NCBI RefSeq assembly: GCF_000963005.1
Contig: NZ_JZHZ01000007.1
Location: 233,274 to 297,273 of the forward strand
DNA: 64,000 nucleotides
Origin: Xanthomonas sp. GPE 39
GTDB taxonomy: Bacteria; Pseudomonadota; Gammaproteobacteria; Xanthomonadales; Xanthomonadaceae
Direction of reading: 5' to 3'
This document shows, one piece after another, positions 54,463 to 62,671 of this stretch. The notes below the pieces were generated by a model. The model was given only the letters and a program-made list of their open reading frames with translations, ran no database searches and was not told where the DNA came from. Both the position numbers and the translations under genes were made by a program. Within the stretch, counting starts at the first letter, position 1, and each line of letters opens with the position of its first letter.

Positions 54463-56874
54463 ATGAGCCAGACCCACAGCCTGCCGGCTGCCGCTTCCAT
54501 CGACGACGCCGTCGATTCCACGACCGCCGCCGCCATCGCGCAGCCCACCACGGCCAGCAGCGAGCCAAGCAACGATCAGCGCGCCGTCACTTGGATCGTC
54601 AAGGACGGCGGTAACCGCCGCATGGCTTTCGACCGTTCGCGCCTGCAGCGCACTTTGGATCGGATCCACGCCGAGTTTCCGCAACTGGACGTGAGCGACT
54701 ACGAGCGCAAGGCGTTCGCCTTCATCGAGAAGAAGGAAAGCCTGTCTGCCGACGAGATGGTCGACTACCTGATTCGCGAAGCCGAATCGCGCGTGGACAT
54801 CGCCACCCCGGAGTGGGAGTACTTCGCCGCGCGTCTGTACCTGGACCGCTTGTACAAGCGCGCCAGCAAGAACCGTTTCTACGATGCCGGCGAGAAGTAC
54901 GGCTCCTACGTCGGCCTGCAGGAAAGCCTGGCCGATCGCGGTGTGTATTCGATCGACATCCTCAAGAATTATTCCAAGGAAGAGCTGGCCGAGGCTGGCC
55001 GGATGATCGATCCCGAGCGCGACAAGTTGTTCGCCTACAACGGCCTGTACTTGCTGGCCACGCGCTACCTGGCCACCGACAACTCGCGCAAGGTCTACGA
55101 ACTGCCGCAGGAGCGCTGGCTGACCATCGCGCTGTACCTGATGCAGGACGAAAAACCGCGTGAGCGCCGCATGCAACTGGTCGGCGAGGCGTATTGGGCG
55201 CTGTCCAACCTGTACATGACCGTCGCCACACCGACCCTGTCCAACGCCGGCAAGATCGGCGGGCAGTTGTCGAGCTGCTTCATCGACACCGTCGACGACA
55301 GCCTGCAAGGCATCTACGACTCCAACACCGACGTGGCGCGCGTGTCCAAACATGGTGGTGGCGTCGGTGCCTACCTGGGCTACGTGCGTTCTTCCGGCTC
55401 GGCGATCCGTGGGGTCAAGAACTCCAGTGGCGGCGTGGTGCCGTGGATCAAGCAGCTCAACAACACCGCCGTGTCGGTGGACCAGCTCGGCCAGCGCAAG
55501 GGCGCCATCGCCGTGTACCTGGACATCTGGCACCGCGATATCGAGGCGTTCCTGGATCTGCGCCTGAACAACGGCGATCAGCGCCTGCGCGCGCATGACG
55601 TGTTCACCGCGGTGTGCGTGCCGGATATCTTCATGGAAGCGGTGGAGCGTCGTGGCGAGTGGTATCTGTTCGACCCGTATGAAGTGAAAGAGGTCAAGGG
55701 TTGGTATCTGCAGGACTTCTTCGACGAAAAGCGTGGCGAAGGCAGTTTCCGCGCCAAATACGAGGAAGTGGTGGCCGACGAACGCATCGGTCGCAAGGTG
55801 GTCAAGGCCATCGACATGTTCAAGCGGATCATGGTCAGCCAACTGGAGACCGGCAATCCGTTCATGTTCTATCGCGATGAAGTCAATCGTATGAACCCGA
55901 ACAAGCACCAGGGCATGGTCTATTCCAGCAACCTGTGCACCGAGATCCTGCAGAACATGAGCCCGACTCGGGTCATCCAGGAGATGATCAGCGGCGATCA
56001 GATCGTGACCACCAAACAGGCTGGCGACTTCGTCGTGTGCAACCTGTCCTCGGTCAACCTGGGCCGTGCGGTCACCGCACAGCCGGATCTGCTGTCGCCG
56101 GACATCCTGGAGCGGTTGATCCGCATCCAGGTGCGCATGCTCGACAACGTCATCGACCTCAACGACCTGCCGGTGCCGCAAGCCACCATCACCAACCAGA
56201 AGTACCGCGCCATTGGCCTGGGCACCTTCGGCTGGCATCACTTGCTGGCGCAGAAGGGCATCGACTGGAACTCGCGTCAGGCCGAGGACTACAGCGACAC
56301 GCTGTACGAGCGCATCAATTACCTGACCATCCAGGCGAGCCTGGCGCTGGCCAAGGAAAAGGGCGCCTACAAGGTGTTCAAGGGCAGCGACTGGCAGAAC
56401 GGCGAGTACTTCAGCAAGCGCGGCTATGACAGTGCGCAGTGGCAGGAGCTGGCCGCGCAGGTGAGCGTGCATGGCGTGCGCAACGCCTGGATGGTGGCGG
56501 TGGCGCCAAACATGAGTACCGCACAGATCGCCGGTTCCACCGCGTCGATCGACCCGATCTACAGCGCGTTCTACTACGAAGAGAAGAAGGACTTCCGTCG
56601 TCCGGTGGTGGCGCCGGGGCTGAACGTGGACACCTACCCGTACTACGAAAAGGGTGCCTACAAGGTCGACCAGTTCGCTAGCGTGCGCCAGAATGCTCGT
56701 CGTCAGCGCCACGTCGATCAATCGATCAGCTTCAACTTCTACGTGCCCAGCGGCATTCGCGCCGGCACGCTGCTGGACCTGCACATGACCGCGTGGAGGG
56801 AAGGCCTGAAGACCACCTACTACGTGCGTTCCAACGACATCGATATCAGCGAATGCGAGTGGTGCTCCAGCTGA
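54463..56874 (+). CDS. nrdA: class I ribonucleotide reductase, large subunit
   Basis: An 803-residue catalytic subunit. Residues ~35-125 are an ATP-cone (GNRRMAFDRSRLQRTLDRI) for allosteric control. TPTLSNAGK with GGQLSSCFI carries the first active-site Cys; SNLCTEI the thiyl Cys; NLSSVNLGR follows. The C terminus ends CEWCSS, the Cys pair that shuttles reducing power. It reduces ribonucleoside diphosphates. ATG 54463 follows GGAGAG; the frame open to 54304 is inside the riboswitch leader and is not used. First gene of an operon with nrdB, flavodoxin and thioredoxin. Confidence 0.97.
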   Translation: MSQTHSLPAAASIDDAVDSTTAAAIAQPTTASSEPSNDQRAVTWIVKDGGNRRMAFDRSRLQRTLDRIHAEFPQLDVSDYERKAFAFIEKKESLSADEMVDYLIREAESRVDIATPEWEYFAARLYLDRLYKRASKNRFYDAGEKYGSYVGLQESLADRGVYSIDILKNYSKEELAEAGRMIDPERDKLFAYNGLYLLATRYLATDNSRKVYELPQERWLTIALYLMQDEKPRERRMQLVGEAYWALSNLYMTVATPTLSNAGKIGGQLSSCFIDTVDDSLQGIYDSNTDVARVSKHGGGVGAYLGYVRSSGSAIRGVKNSSGGVVPWIKQLNNTAVSVDQLGQRKGAIAVYLDIWHRDIEAFLDLRLNNGDQRLRAHDVFTAVCVPDIFMEAVERRGEWYLFDPYEVKEVKGWYLQDFFDEKRGEGSFRAKYEEVVADERIGRKVVKAIDMFKRIMVSQLETGNPFMFYRDEVNRMNPNKHQGMVYSSNLCTEILQNMSPTRVIQEMISGDQIVTTKQAGDFVVCNLSSVNLGRAVTAQPDLLSPDILERLIRIQVRMLDNVIDLNDLPVPQATITNQKYRAIGLGTFGWHHLLAQKGIDWNSRQAEDYSDTLYERINYLTIQASLALAKEKGAYKVFKGSDWQNGEYFSKRGYDSAQWQELAAQVSVHGVRNAWMVAVAPNMSTAQIAGSTASIDPIYSAFYYEEKKDFRRPVVAPGLNVDTYPYYEKGAYKVDQFASVRQNARRQRHVDQSISFNFYVPSGIRAGTLLDLHMTAWREGLKTTYYVRSNDIDISECEWCSS

Positions 56875-56987
56875 TCGCCGGCACCTAGCGCCCAGCGACG
56901 CGCACGCCAGGGATATCCCGGTGCGCGTCGCGCGGTTCCGTCGCGCCGCATGTCGGCGCCGTTCACCCGATTTACGAAGCAAACACC

Positions 56988-58028
56988 ATGGCCATCGCGC
57001 TCGATCGCATCAAAATTCTCGAACCGCTGCACCCCAACCGGTCCACCGGCATCATCAACGGCACCACCAGCGGCATCCTCAACTGGAACGACATCCCGTA
57101 TCCGTCCTTCTATCGGGCGTACAAGGAGTTGTCGACCAACTTCTGGATTCCCGACGAAGTGGACATGAAGGGCGATGCCAAGCAGTACAGCGAACTGTCG
57201 GCGCGCGAGAAGAATGCCTACGACTCGATCATCGGCTTGCTGGCCACGCTGGATTCGCCGCAGACACGCTTCATCTACAACGTTGCCGAATACATCACCG
57301 ACCCGGCCGCGCACGCCAATGCCGCGATCATCGGCCAGCAGGAAGTGATCCACAACGAGAGCTACTCCTACGTCCTGGCGTCGATCGCCGGTCTGGCCGA
57401 CCAGAACCGCGTGTTCGAAATCGCGCGCACGCATCCGACCATCATTGCGCGCAACCAGCCGATCATGCAGGCCTATGACGACTTCATGCGCGAGAAGACC
57501 GCCGAGACTCTGCTGCGCTCACTGATCCAGTCCTCGATTCTGGAAGGCATTAACTTCTATTCGGGCTTTGCCTACTTCTACAATCTCGTGCGGCAGAACC
57601 GCATGACCGGCACCGGCAAGATCATCAGCTTCATCAACCGCGACGAACTGGCCCACACCAAGTTCATCAGCGAACTGATCCGCGCCATCATCGGCGAGAA
57701 CGCCGAGCTGCAGACCAACGAACTGACGGACTACGTGCACCAGGCTTTCGAGCACGCGATCCGCCTGGAAACCGAGTGGTCCTCGGAAGTGCTCGACGGC
57801 ATCGAGGGCATCGACGTGGACGAGATGATTCAGTACGTGAAGTACCGCGCCAACAAGATGTCCGGCATGCTCGGTATCGAAAAACTGTACACCGGTGCCA
57901 GCGACAACGTGATGCCGTGGATCAAGGCCTACGCCGACAACTTCACCGAGACCAAGACCGACTTTTTCGAAATGCGTAACGCCAGTTACAAGAAGACCAA
58001 CTCTGACAACGGCTTCGACGACCTGTAA
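56988..58028 (+). CDS. nrdB: class I ribonucleotide reductase, small (radical) subunit
   Basis: A 346-residue diiron/tyrosyl-radical protein. The metal ligands are visible in YDSIIGLLATLDSP (Asp), QQEVIHNESYSYVL (Glu, His, and the radical Tyr four residues after His), EGINFYSGFAYF (Glu) and NRDELAHTKF (Glu, His). The C-terminal tail DNGFDDL is the docking peptide for NrdA. ATG 56988 lies 113 bases after nrdA. The pair is in the same orientation as the redox partners downstream. Confidence 0.97.
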   Translation: MAIALDRIKILEPLHPNRSTGIINGTTSGILNWNDIPYPSFYRAYKELSTNFWIPDEVDMKGDAKQYSELSAREKNAYDSIIGLLATLDSPQTRFIYNVAEYITDPAAHANAAIIGQQEVIHNESYSYVLASIAGLADQNRVFEIARTHPTIIARNQPIMQAYDDFMREKTAETLLRSLIQSSILEGINFYSGFAYFYNLVRQNRMTGTGKIISFINRDELAHTKFISELIRAIIGENAELQTNELTDYVHQAFEHAIRLETEWSSEVLDGIEGIDVDEMIQYVKYRANKMSGMLGIEKLYTGASDNVMPWIKAYADNFTETKTDFFEMRNASYKKTNSDNGFDDL

Positions 58029-58029
58029 G

Positions 58030-58070
58030 CAGACCGCGCGCGGTTCGATCCGCATCGCGCGCGCTGCTTG
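58030..58070 (+). other. hairpin between nrdB and flavodoxin gene
   Basis: GCGCGCG / CGCGCGC stem of about 7 bp closing a loop containing GTTCGATCC. The TTCGA looks tRNA-like but no tRNA fold fits. Probably a processing or stability element in the operon message. Confidence 0.35.
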
Positions 58071-58088
58071 TTGCACACATCCATCGTC

Positions 58089-58604
58089 ATGCAGATCCTG
58101 CTCGCCTACGCCTCGCTCAGCGGCAACACCCGCGACGTCGCCCGCCGCGTGCATGCGCAGTGCGAGGCCGCTGGTCATCAAGTGACCTGGATCCACACCG
58201 ATCTGCAGACCTTGCACGGCGCACTGTGCGATCCGGCGCGTGCCGCCGGCTTTGATCTGCATCTGCTCGGCAGTTGGACCGATAACGCCGGCCGCACGCC
58301 CTCGGAAATGAAGCGCTACATCGCCGAACTGGTCGAAGCGGCAGGCCGGCATGCCGAGGTGGCAGTATTCGGTACCGGCGAGACGCAGTGGGGTTTGGAA
58401 TACTATTGTGGTGCGGTCAAGCGCATCGCGCGGTTCTTCGATAGCGCCTATCCGCTGCTGGAGATCGAGCAGATGCCGCATGGAGATCGCGATACGGCGG
58501 CGATCGATGCCTGGTGCGCGCAGGTGTTGGCGTTGCGCGCCGCGCGCCCTGCGTCGGTCGGTCAGGCTGGTGTTGCGGTGCTGCCCGTGCATGGCAGTGG
58601 TTGA
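58089..58604 (+). CDS. flavodoxin-like protein in the nrd operon
   Basis: A 171-residue FMN-binding protein. The phosphate loop is SLSGNTRDVARR (flavodoxin S/T-x-T-G-N-T) near residue 11; the isoalloxazine-binding loops are GSWTDNAGRTPSEMK and GTGETQWGLEYYCGAVKR. Sits between nrdB and a thioredoxin gene, so it probably supplies electrons for radical generation or cofactor assembly, analogous to NrdI in class Ib systems, although it is longer than NrdI. ATG 58089 is chosen; an ATG seven codons upstream lacks a ribosome site. Confidence 0.85.
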   Translation: MQILLAYASLSGNTRDVARRVHAQCEAAGHQVTWIHTDLQTLHGALCDPARAAGFDLHLLGSWTDNAGRTPSEMKRYIAELVEAAGRHAEVAVFGTGETQWGLEYYCGAVKRIARFFDSAYPLLEIEQMPHGDRDTAAIDAWCAQVLALRAARPASVGQAGVAVLPVHGSG

Positions 58605-58682
58605 TTGCGCCGTTTTTTCCTTTCCGCTCTCGCGCTGGCCGTTGCCGCGCGGTGAGTCACGCGCCATACGAGGTTCTGTTGC

Positions 58683-59015
58683 ATGCTTACCACCATCACT
58701 GTTTCCAGCCCAGAGCAGTTCGCCGATGCACTCGCCGCACACCCGCGCGTGTTGGCCGATTTCAACAAGGACAATTGCCCCGGCTGTCGCATGCTGGACA
58801 AATCGCTGGAGCGCTTCGCCGAGAGCGACAGCGCGCAAGGCGTCACCTTGCTCAAGGTGAAAATGGAAGACGTGGGCGAAGCGTTCTTCCGTGCTCAGGG
58901 TCTGCGCCAGACTCCGACGCTGATGCTGTTCCGCCACGGCGCGGAAGTGGCGCGCGTGCCCGGCTTCGTGCCGCCTGCAAAGATCGATGAAGCAGTACGC
59001 GCGCATCTGGGTTGA
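58683..59015 (+). CDS. thioredoxin-like protein of the nrd operon
   Basis: A 110-residue thioredoxin fold with active site CPGC in DFNKDNCPGCRMLDK, then TLLKVKMEDVGE and the cis-Pro region RQTPTLMLFRHG. The CPGC motif differs from the usual CGPC and resembles specialised thioredoxins or glutaredoxin-like NrdH. Likely reduces NrdA's C-terminal Cys pair. Last gene of the nrdA-nrdB-flavodoxin-thioredoxin unit. Confidence 0.88.
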   Translation: MLTTITVSSPEQFADALAAHPRVLADFNKDNCPGCRMLDKSLERFAESDSAQGVTLLKVKMEDVGEAFFRAQGLRQTPTLMLFRHGAEVARVPGFVPPAKIDEAVRAHLG

Positions 59016-59424
59016 GTCTGCTGTGCGTGCGCGCTGCGGTTAGTCAGCAACGGTCTGGTGAGTCCTGCAAGACGCGCCACCACAGCCTCAGCAGCCATCA
59101 GGACCGTAGCGTACCCTGTAAGTCGCCTGGCACGAGGTCGCAGTGAAGGCGTGCGCATGCCGGTGTCAACACTTGCGTCCAACGCTGTTCAGCGCGATGC
59201 ACAGCAGCCTCGCGTCGGCACGTCGCCGCTCGCCCCGCGGCGGTAGCAGAGCGATGCCGGGGTGAGATCGCGTCACGCCTGTGCGCTACCTCGCGCGTCT
59301 GCCGCGATGGCGACGGGGTCTTGCGTCTACGCGCCGCATGCCCAAGATAGAGGCGAGTGTAGCGTCGTCGATGGGCTCGGCTGAGCGGTTGCGGCGCATC
59401 CAGACCATTTCCGGGAGCTGCGCC
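59016..59424. other. intergenic between thioredoxin and sirtuin genes
   Basis: About 400 bases. The sirtuin frame remains open upstream to 59281, but this part has no homology. No strong hairpin, repeat or RNA gene is visible. Confidence 0.35.
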
Positions 59425-60288
59425 ATGCCCCAGTTGCTGCAGGATCCGTCCGACTCCGCGCATGCGGCGGTCACCGCGTTGGAGGCGTTCGTTGCGCGCC
59501 ATCGTCGCCTGTTCATCCTCACCGGCGCCGGTTGCAGCACCGATTCGGGTATCCCCGATTACCGCGACGCCGCCGGGGAGTGGAAGCGCACCCCGCCGGT
59601 CACCTATCAAGCGTTCATGGGCGCGCTGGCGACGCGGCAGCGCTACTGGGCGCGCAGCCTGATCGGTTGGCCGCGCTTCGGCCATGCCCGGCCCAACGCG
59701 ACGCACGCCGCGTTGGCACAACTGGAGGCGCGCGGGCAGGTCGCGCTGCTGCTCACTCAGAACGTGGATGGCCTGCACCAGACTGCCGGCAGCCGCGCGG
59801 TGATCGACTTGCACGGTCGCTTGGATGTGGTGCGCTGCATGCAGTGCGAGCAGCGCATGCCGCGCGAAACGTTCCAGCAGCACCTGCTGCAGCACAATCC
59901 GCACTGGGCGACGCTGCAGGCCGGGCAGGCTCCCGATGGCGATGCCGATCTGGATGATGTGGATTTCGCTGCGTTCGTCGTGCCGGCGTGTCCGCATTGT
60001 GGCGGCGTGCTCAAGCCGGACGTGGTGTTCTTTGGCGAAAACGTCCCGCGTGAGCGCGTGGCTAGCGCATTCGCGCATCTGCAGCAGGCCGACGCCATGT
60101 TGGTGGTGGGTTCCTCGTTGATGGTCTATTCCGGCTTTCGCTTCGTGCAGGCGGCGGCCAAGGCGGGCATACCGATTGCCGCGATCAATCTGGGCCGTAC
60201 CCGCGCCGACGATTTGCTGGATCTGAAAGTGCCCCAGCCGTGCGCGCAGGCGCTGGCATTCCTGCAGCCCCCTGCTGGCCTGGTGTAG
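59425..60288 (+). CDS. Sir2-type NAD-dependent protein deacylase
   Basis: A 287-residue sirtuin. LTGAGCSTDSGIPDYRD (NAD site), TQNVDGLHQTAG (catalytic N-D), LHGRLDVVRCMQCEQ with the second pair CPHCGGVLKPDVVFFGE for zinc, and VVGSSLMVYSG are in order. The GIPDYR in place of GIPTFR and the size suggest a SIRT4-like or class II type. ATG 59425 follows GGGAG. It may reverse lysine acylations made by the Pat-type protein encoded at 37 kb. Confidence 0.93.
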   Translation: MPQLLQDPSDSAHAAVTALEAFVARHRRLFILTGAGCSTDSGIPDYRDAAGEWKRTPPVTYQAFMGALATRQRYWARSLIGWPRFGHARPNATHAALAQLEARGQVALLLTQNVDGLHQTAGSRAVIDLHGRLDVVRCMQCEQRMPRETFQQHLLQHNPHWATLQAGQAPDGDADLDDVDFAAFVVPACPHCGGVLKPDVVFFGENVPRERVASAFAHLQQADAMLVVGSSLMVYSGFRFVQAAAKAGIPIAAINLGRTRADDLLDLKVPQPCAQALAFLQPPAGLV

Positions 60289-60408
60289 CACGATGCGTTG
60301 CGAATCCGGACACGAACTGATCCATCGGCAGTGGTTGATCCACCGCCGTGGTAAGCGTGCAATAGCTATCTGCCCGAATCGTGCGGGCGTCTTTTGCGGA
60401 ATGCCATC

Positions 60409-61506
60409 GTGAGCCTGTTGTTTTCGCCCCTCGCATTGGGGCCGTTGTCGCTATCCAATCGCATCGTGATCGCGCCGATGTGCCAGTACGCCGCCGATGC
60501 CGGCTGCGCCAATGACTGGCATCTTCAACATCTGGGGCAGTTGGCGCAGTCCGGTGCCGGATTGCTGATTCTGGAAGCCACGGCGGTGGAGCCACGCGGG
60601 CGCATCAGCCCTGCCGATCTTGGGCTATGGGACGACACCACCGAGGCGGCGCTGCGCGAGGTGGTGACGTCCGTGCGGCGTTGGTCGCCGATGCCGCTGG
60701 GGATCCAGCTTGCTCACGCCGGACGTAAGGCATCCACGCACACGCCTTGGGACGGTGGTGCTGCGATTGCGCCAACCGAGCCGAATGGCTGGCAGACGGT
60801 GGCACCATCGCCGCAGCCTTTCGCGGCCGATGACGTGCCGCCGCAGGCGCTGGACCTGGAGGGAATCGATGCGATTATCGCCGCGTTCGTCGCTGCGGCG
60901 CAGCGCGCCGAGCGGCTCGGTTTCGCGCTTATCGAGTTGCATGCCGCGCATGGCTACCTGCTGCACCAGTTTCTGTCGCCGCTGAGCAATCTGCGCGAAG
61001 ACGCCTACGGCGGCAGCTTGAACAATCGCATGCGTTTATTGCTGCGCGTGCATGCGGCAGTGCGTGCGGCGGTTTCGTCCACGGTCGCGGTGGGTGTGCG
61101 CATCTCGGCCACCGATTGGATCGAAGGCGGCTGGGACGCTGCTCAAAGCGTGGTGCTGGCGCAAGCGTTGCAGGCACAGGGTTGCGATTATCTGCATGTA
61201 TCCAGTGGTGGACTGGACCGCCGCCAGCGGATTCCGGTCGCGCCGGGTTACCAAGTGCCATTGGCCGAGACCCTGCATCGCGCGGTGAACATGCCGGTGA
61301 TCGCAGTGGGTTTGATTACCGAACCGCAGCAGGCCGAAGCCATTCTGGTCGAAGGCCGCGCCGATGCGATCGCCTTGGCGCGTGGCATTCTCTACAACCC
61401 GCGCTGGCCGTGGCATGCCGCTGCGGCGTTGGGCGCCACCGTGCGTCCAGCACCGCAGTACATGCGCTGTGCGCCTTATGCGGCACGCAGCCTGTTCGAT
61501 GCATGA
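60409..61506 (+). CDS. old-yellow-enzyme family NADH:flavin oxidoreductase (YqjM type)
   Basis: A 365-residue TIM-barrel flavoprotein. IVIAPMCQYAADAG with Cys at the substrate loop, HLQHLGQLAQSG, GIQLAHAGRKA, FALIELHAAHGYLLHQFLSP (His pair binding the carbonyl) and LREDAYGGSLNNRMR mark the class III YqjM-like OYE. It reduces activated C=C bonds of enones or nitro compounds. Start GTG 60409 (VSLLFSPLALGPL) is preferred over TTG 60394. The next gene follows 61 bases later. Confidence 0.93.
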   Translation: MSLLFSPLALGPLSLSNRIVIAPMCQYAADAGCANDWHLQHLGQLAQSGAGLLILEATAVEPRGRISPADLGLWDDTTEAALREVVTSVRRWSPMPLGIQLAHAGRKASTHTPWDGGAAIAPTEPNGWQTVAPSPQPFAADDVPPQALDLEGIDAIIAAFVAAAQRAERLGFALIELHAAHGYLLHQFLSPLSNLREDAYGGSLNNRMRLLLRVHAAVRAAVSSTVAVGVRISATDWIEGGWDAAQSVVLAQALQAQGCDYLHVSSGGLDRRQRIPVAPGYQVPLAETLHRAVNMPVIAVGLITEPQQAEAILVEGRADAIALARGILYNPRWPWHAAAALGATVRPAPQYMRCAPYAARSLFDA

Positions 61507-61567
61507 TGCGCTTCGACTCAAGCATGTCGATTGTGGCCAGCCGGTGGATTCCTTCAAGGAGCATGCA

Positions 61568-62443
61568 ATGAATATCGGGTTTCTCGGACTGGGAACGATG
61601 GGCCAGCCGATTGCGCACAATTTATTGCGCGCCGGACATGCCTTGACCGTCTGGAACCGCAGCACGGACGCGGCGCAGCCGTTGGTCGAGGCGGGTGCGC
61701 AACTGGTAGCGCAACCAGCCCAGGCCGTGCGTGCGCCGGTGCTGTTCTCGATGCTGGCCGACGATACGGCGGTGCGCGAGACGCTACTCGAACGCGGCGC
61801 ACTGGATGCACTGACCGCCGGCAGCGTCCACGTCAACATGGCCACGATCTCGGTGGCGCTGGCGCGCGAACTGAGTGCGTTGCATGCCGAGCGTGGCGTT
61901 GCGTATCTGGCGGTGCCGGTGCTGGGGCGTCCGGAGGTGGCCGCTGCCGGCCAACTCAATTTGCTCGCTGCCGGTGATGACGCCGCGCTGGCGCGGGTGC
62001 AGCCGCTGCTGGACGTGCTCGGGCGCAAGACCTGGTACTTCGGTGCGGCGCCGGAGCAGGCCAACGCGGTCAAGCTGGCGGCCAACCTGTGTTTGGCCAG
62101 CGCGATTGGCACCATGGCCGAGGCGGCAGCACTGGTGCGCGGTCATGGTGTGGAAGCGGCGGAGTTTCTGCTCATGTTGACCAGCAGCGTGTTCGCCGCG
62201 CCGGCCTACCAGACCTATGCCGACATGATCGCGCAGCAGCGTTATAGCCCGGCTGGTTTCAAGGCCACGCTGGGATTGAAGGACGTGCGATTGGCCTTGA
62301 GCGCGGGCGAGACCCGGCATGTGCCGATGCCGCTTGCGGCGGTATTGCGCGATCAGTTCATCGAGGCGATTGCCCATGGCGATGGCGACTTGGATTGGTC
62401 GGCGTTGGCCAAGGTGGCTGCGCGCCGTGCTGGGCAGGCGTAA
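61568..62443 (+). CDS. beta-hydroxyacid dehydrogenase (3-hydroxyisobutyrate dehydrogenase family)
   Basis: A 291-residue NAD(P) dehydrogenase. GFLGLGTMGQPIAHNLLRAGH (Rossmann loop), AGSVHVNMATIS (substrate loop), PVLGRPEVAAAGQLN and ANAVKLAANLCLASAIGTMAEA (catalytic Lys in VKL) are in the family order. The substrate could be 3-hydroxyisobutyrate or tartronate/succinic semialdehyde. ATG 61568 with AAGGAG. Likely co-transcribed with the OYE gene. Confidence 0.92.
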   Translation: MNIGFLGLGTMGQPIAHNLLRAGHALTVWNRSTDAAQPLVEAGAQLVAQPAQAVRAPVLFSMLADDTAVRETLLERGALDALTAGSVHVNMATISVALARELSALHAERGVAYLAVPVLGRPEVAAAGQLNLLAAGDDAALARVQPLLDVLGRKTWYFGAAPEQANAVKLAANLCLASAIGTMAEAAALVRGHGVEAAEFLLMLTSSVFAAPAYQTYADMIAQQRYSPAGFKATLGLKDVRLALSAGETRHVPMPLAAVLRDQFIEAIAHGDGDLDWSALAKVAARRAGQA

Positions 62444-62671
62444 CGCGCCATCGTTTCCAGCACTTTTTGGCGACATCGAGTGCATGCTCGCGTCGAGCGG
62501 CAGGCATGGTGGTTGGCACGGATCGAACTCGAGCGCATCTGGCCGGTGCGTGTGTGGACATGTCGAACACCCGCAGCCTGCTTTGTGCTCAGTGTCCGCT
62601 GGCGGTGTGTCGGTCACTGAGCCGGGGAATCGGAATGCGCCGGCATGGCGCACGCCGATTCCATCCGACGG

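Noticed and set aside
54385-56982. Very long antisense frame (865 codons) across nrdA
   Set aside because: nrdA is unmistakable with all catalytic motifs; the antisense frame comes from high third-position GC and has no recognisable domain.
58030-58070. tRNA-like GTTCGATCC after nrdB
   Set aside because: No cloverleaf, anticodon arm or CCA-type acceptor stem; the motif is only the loop of a GC hairpin.
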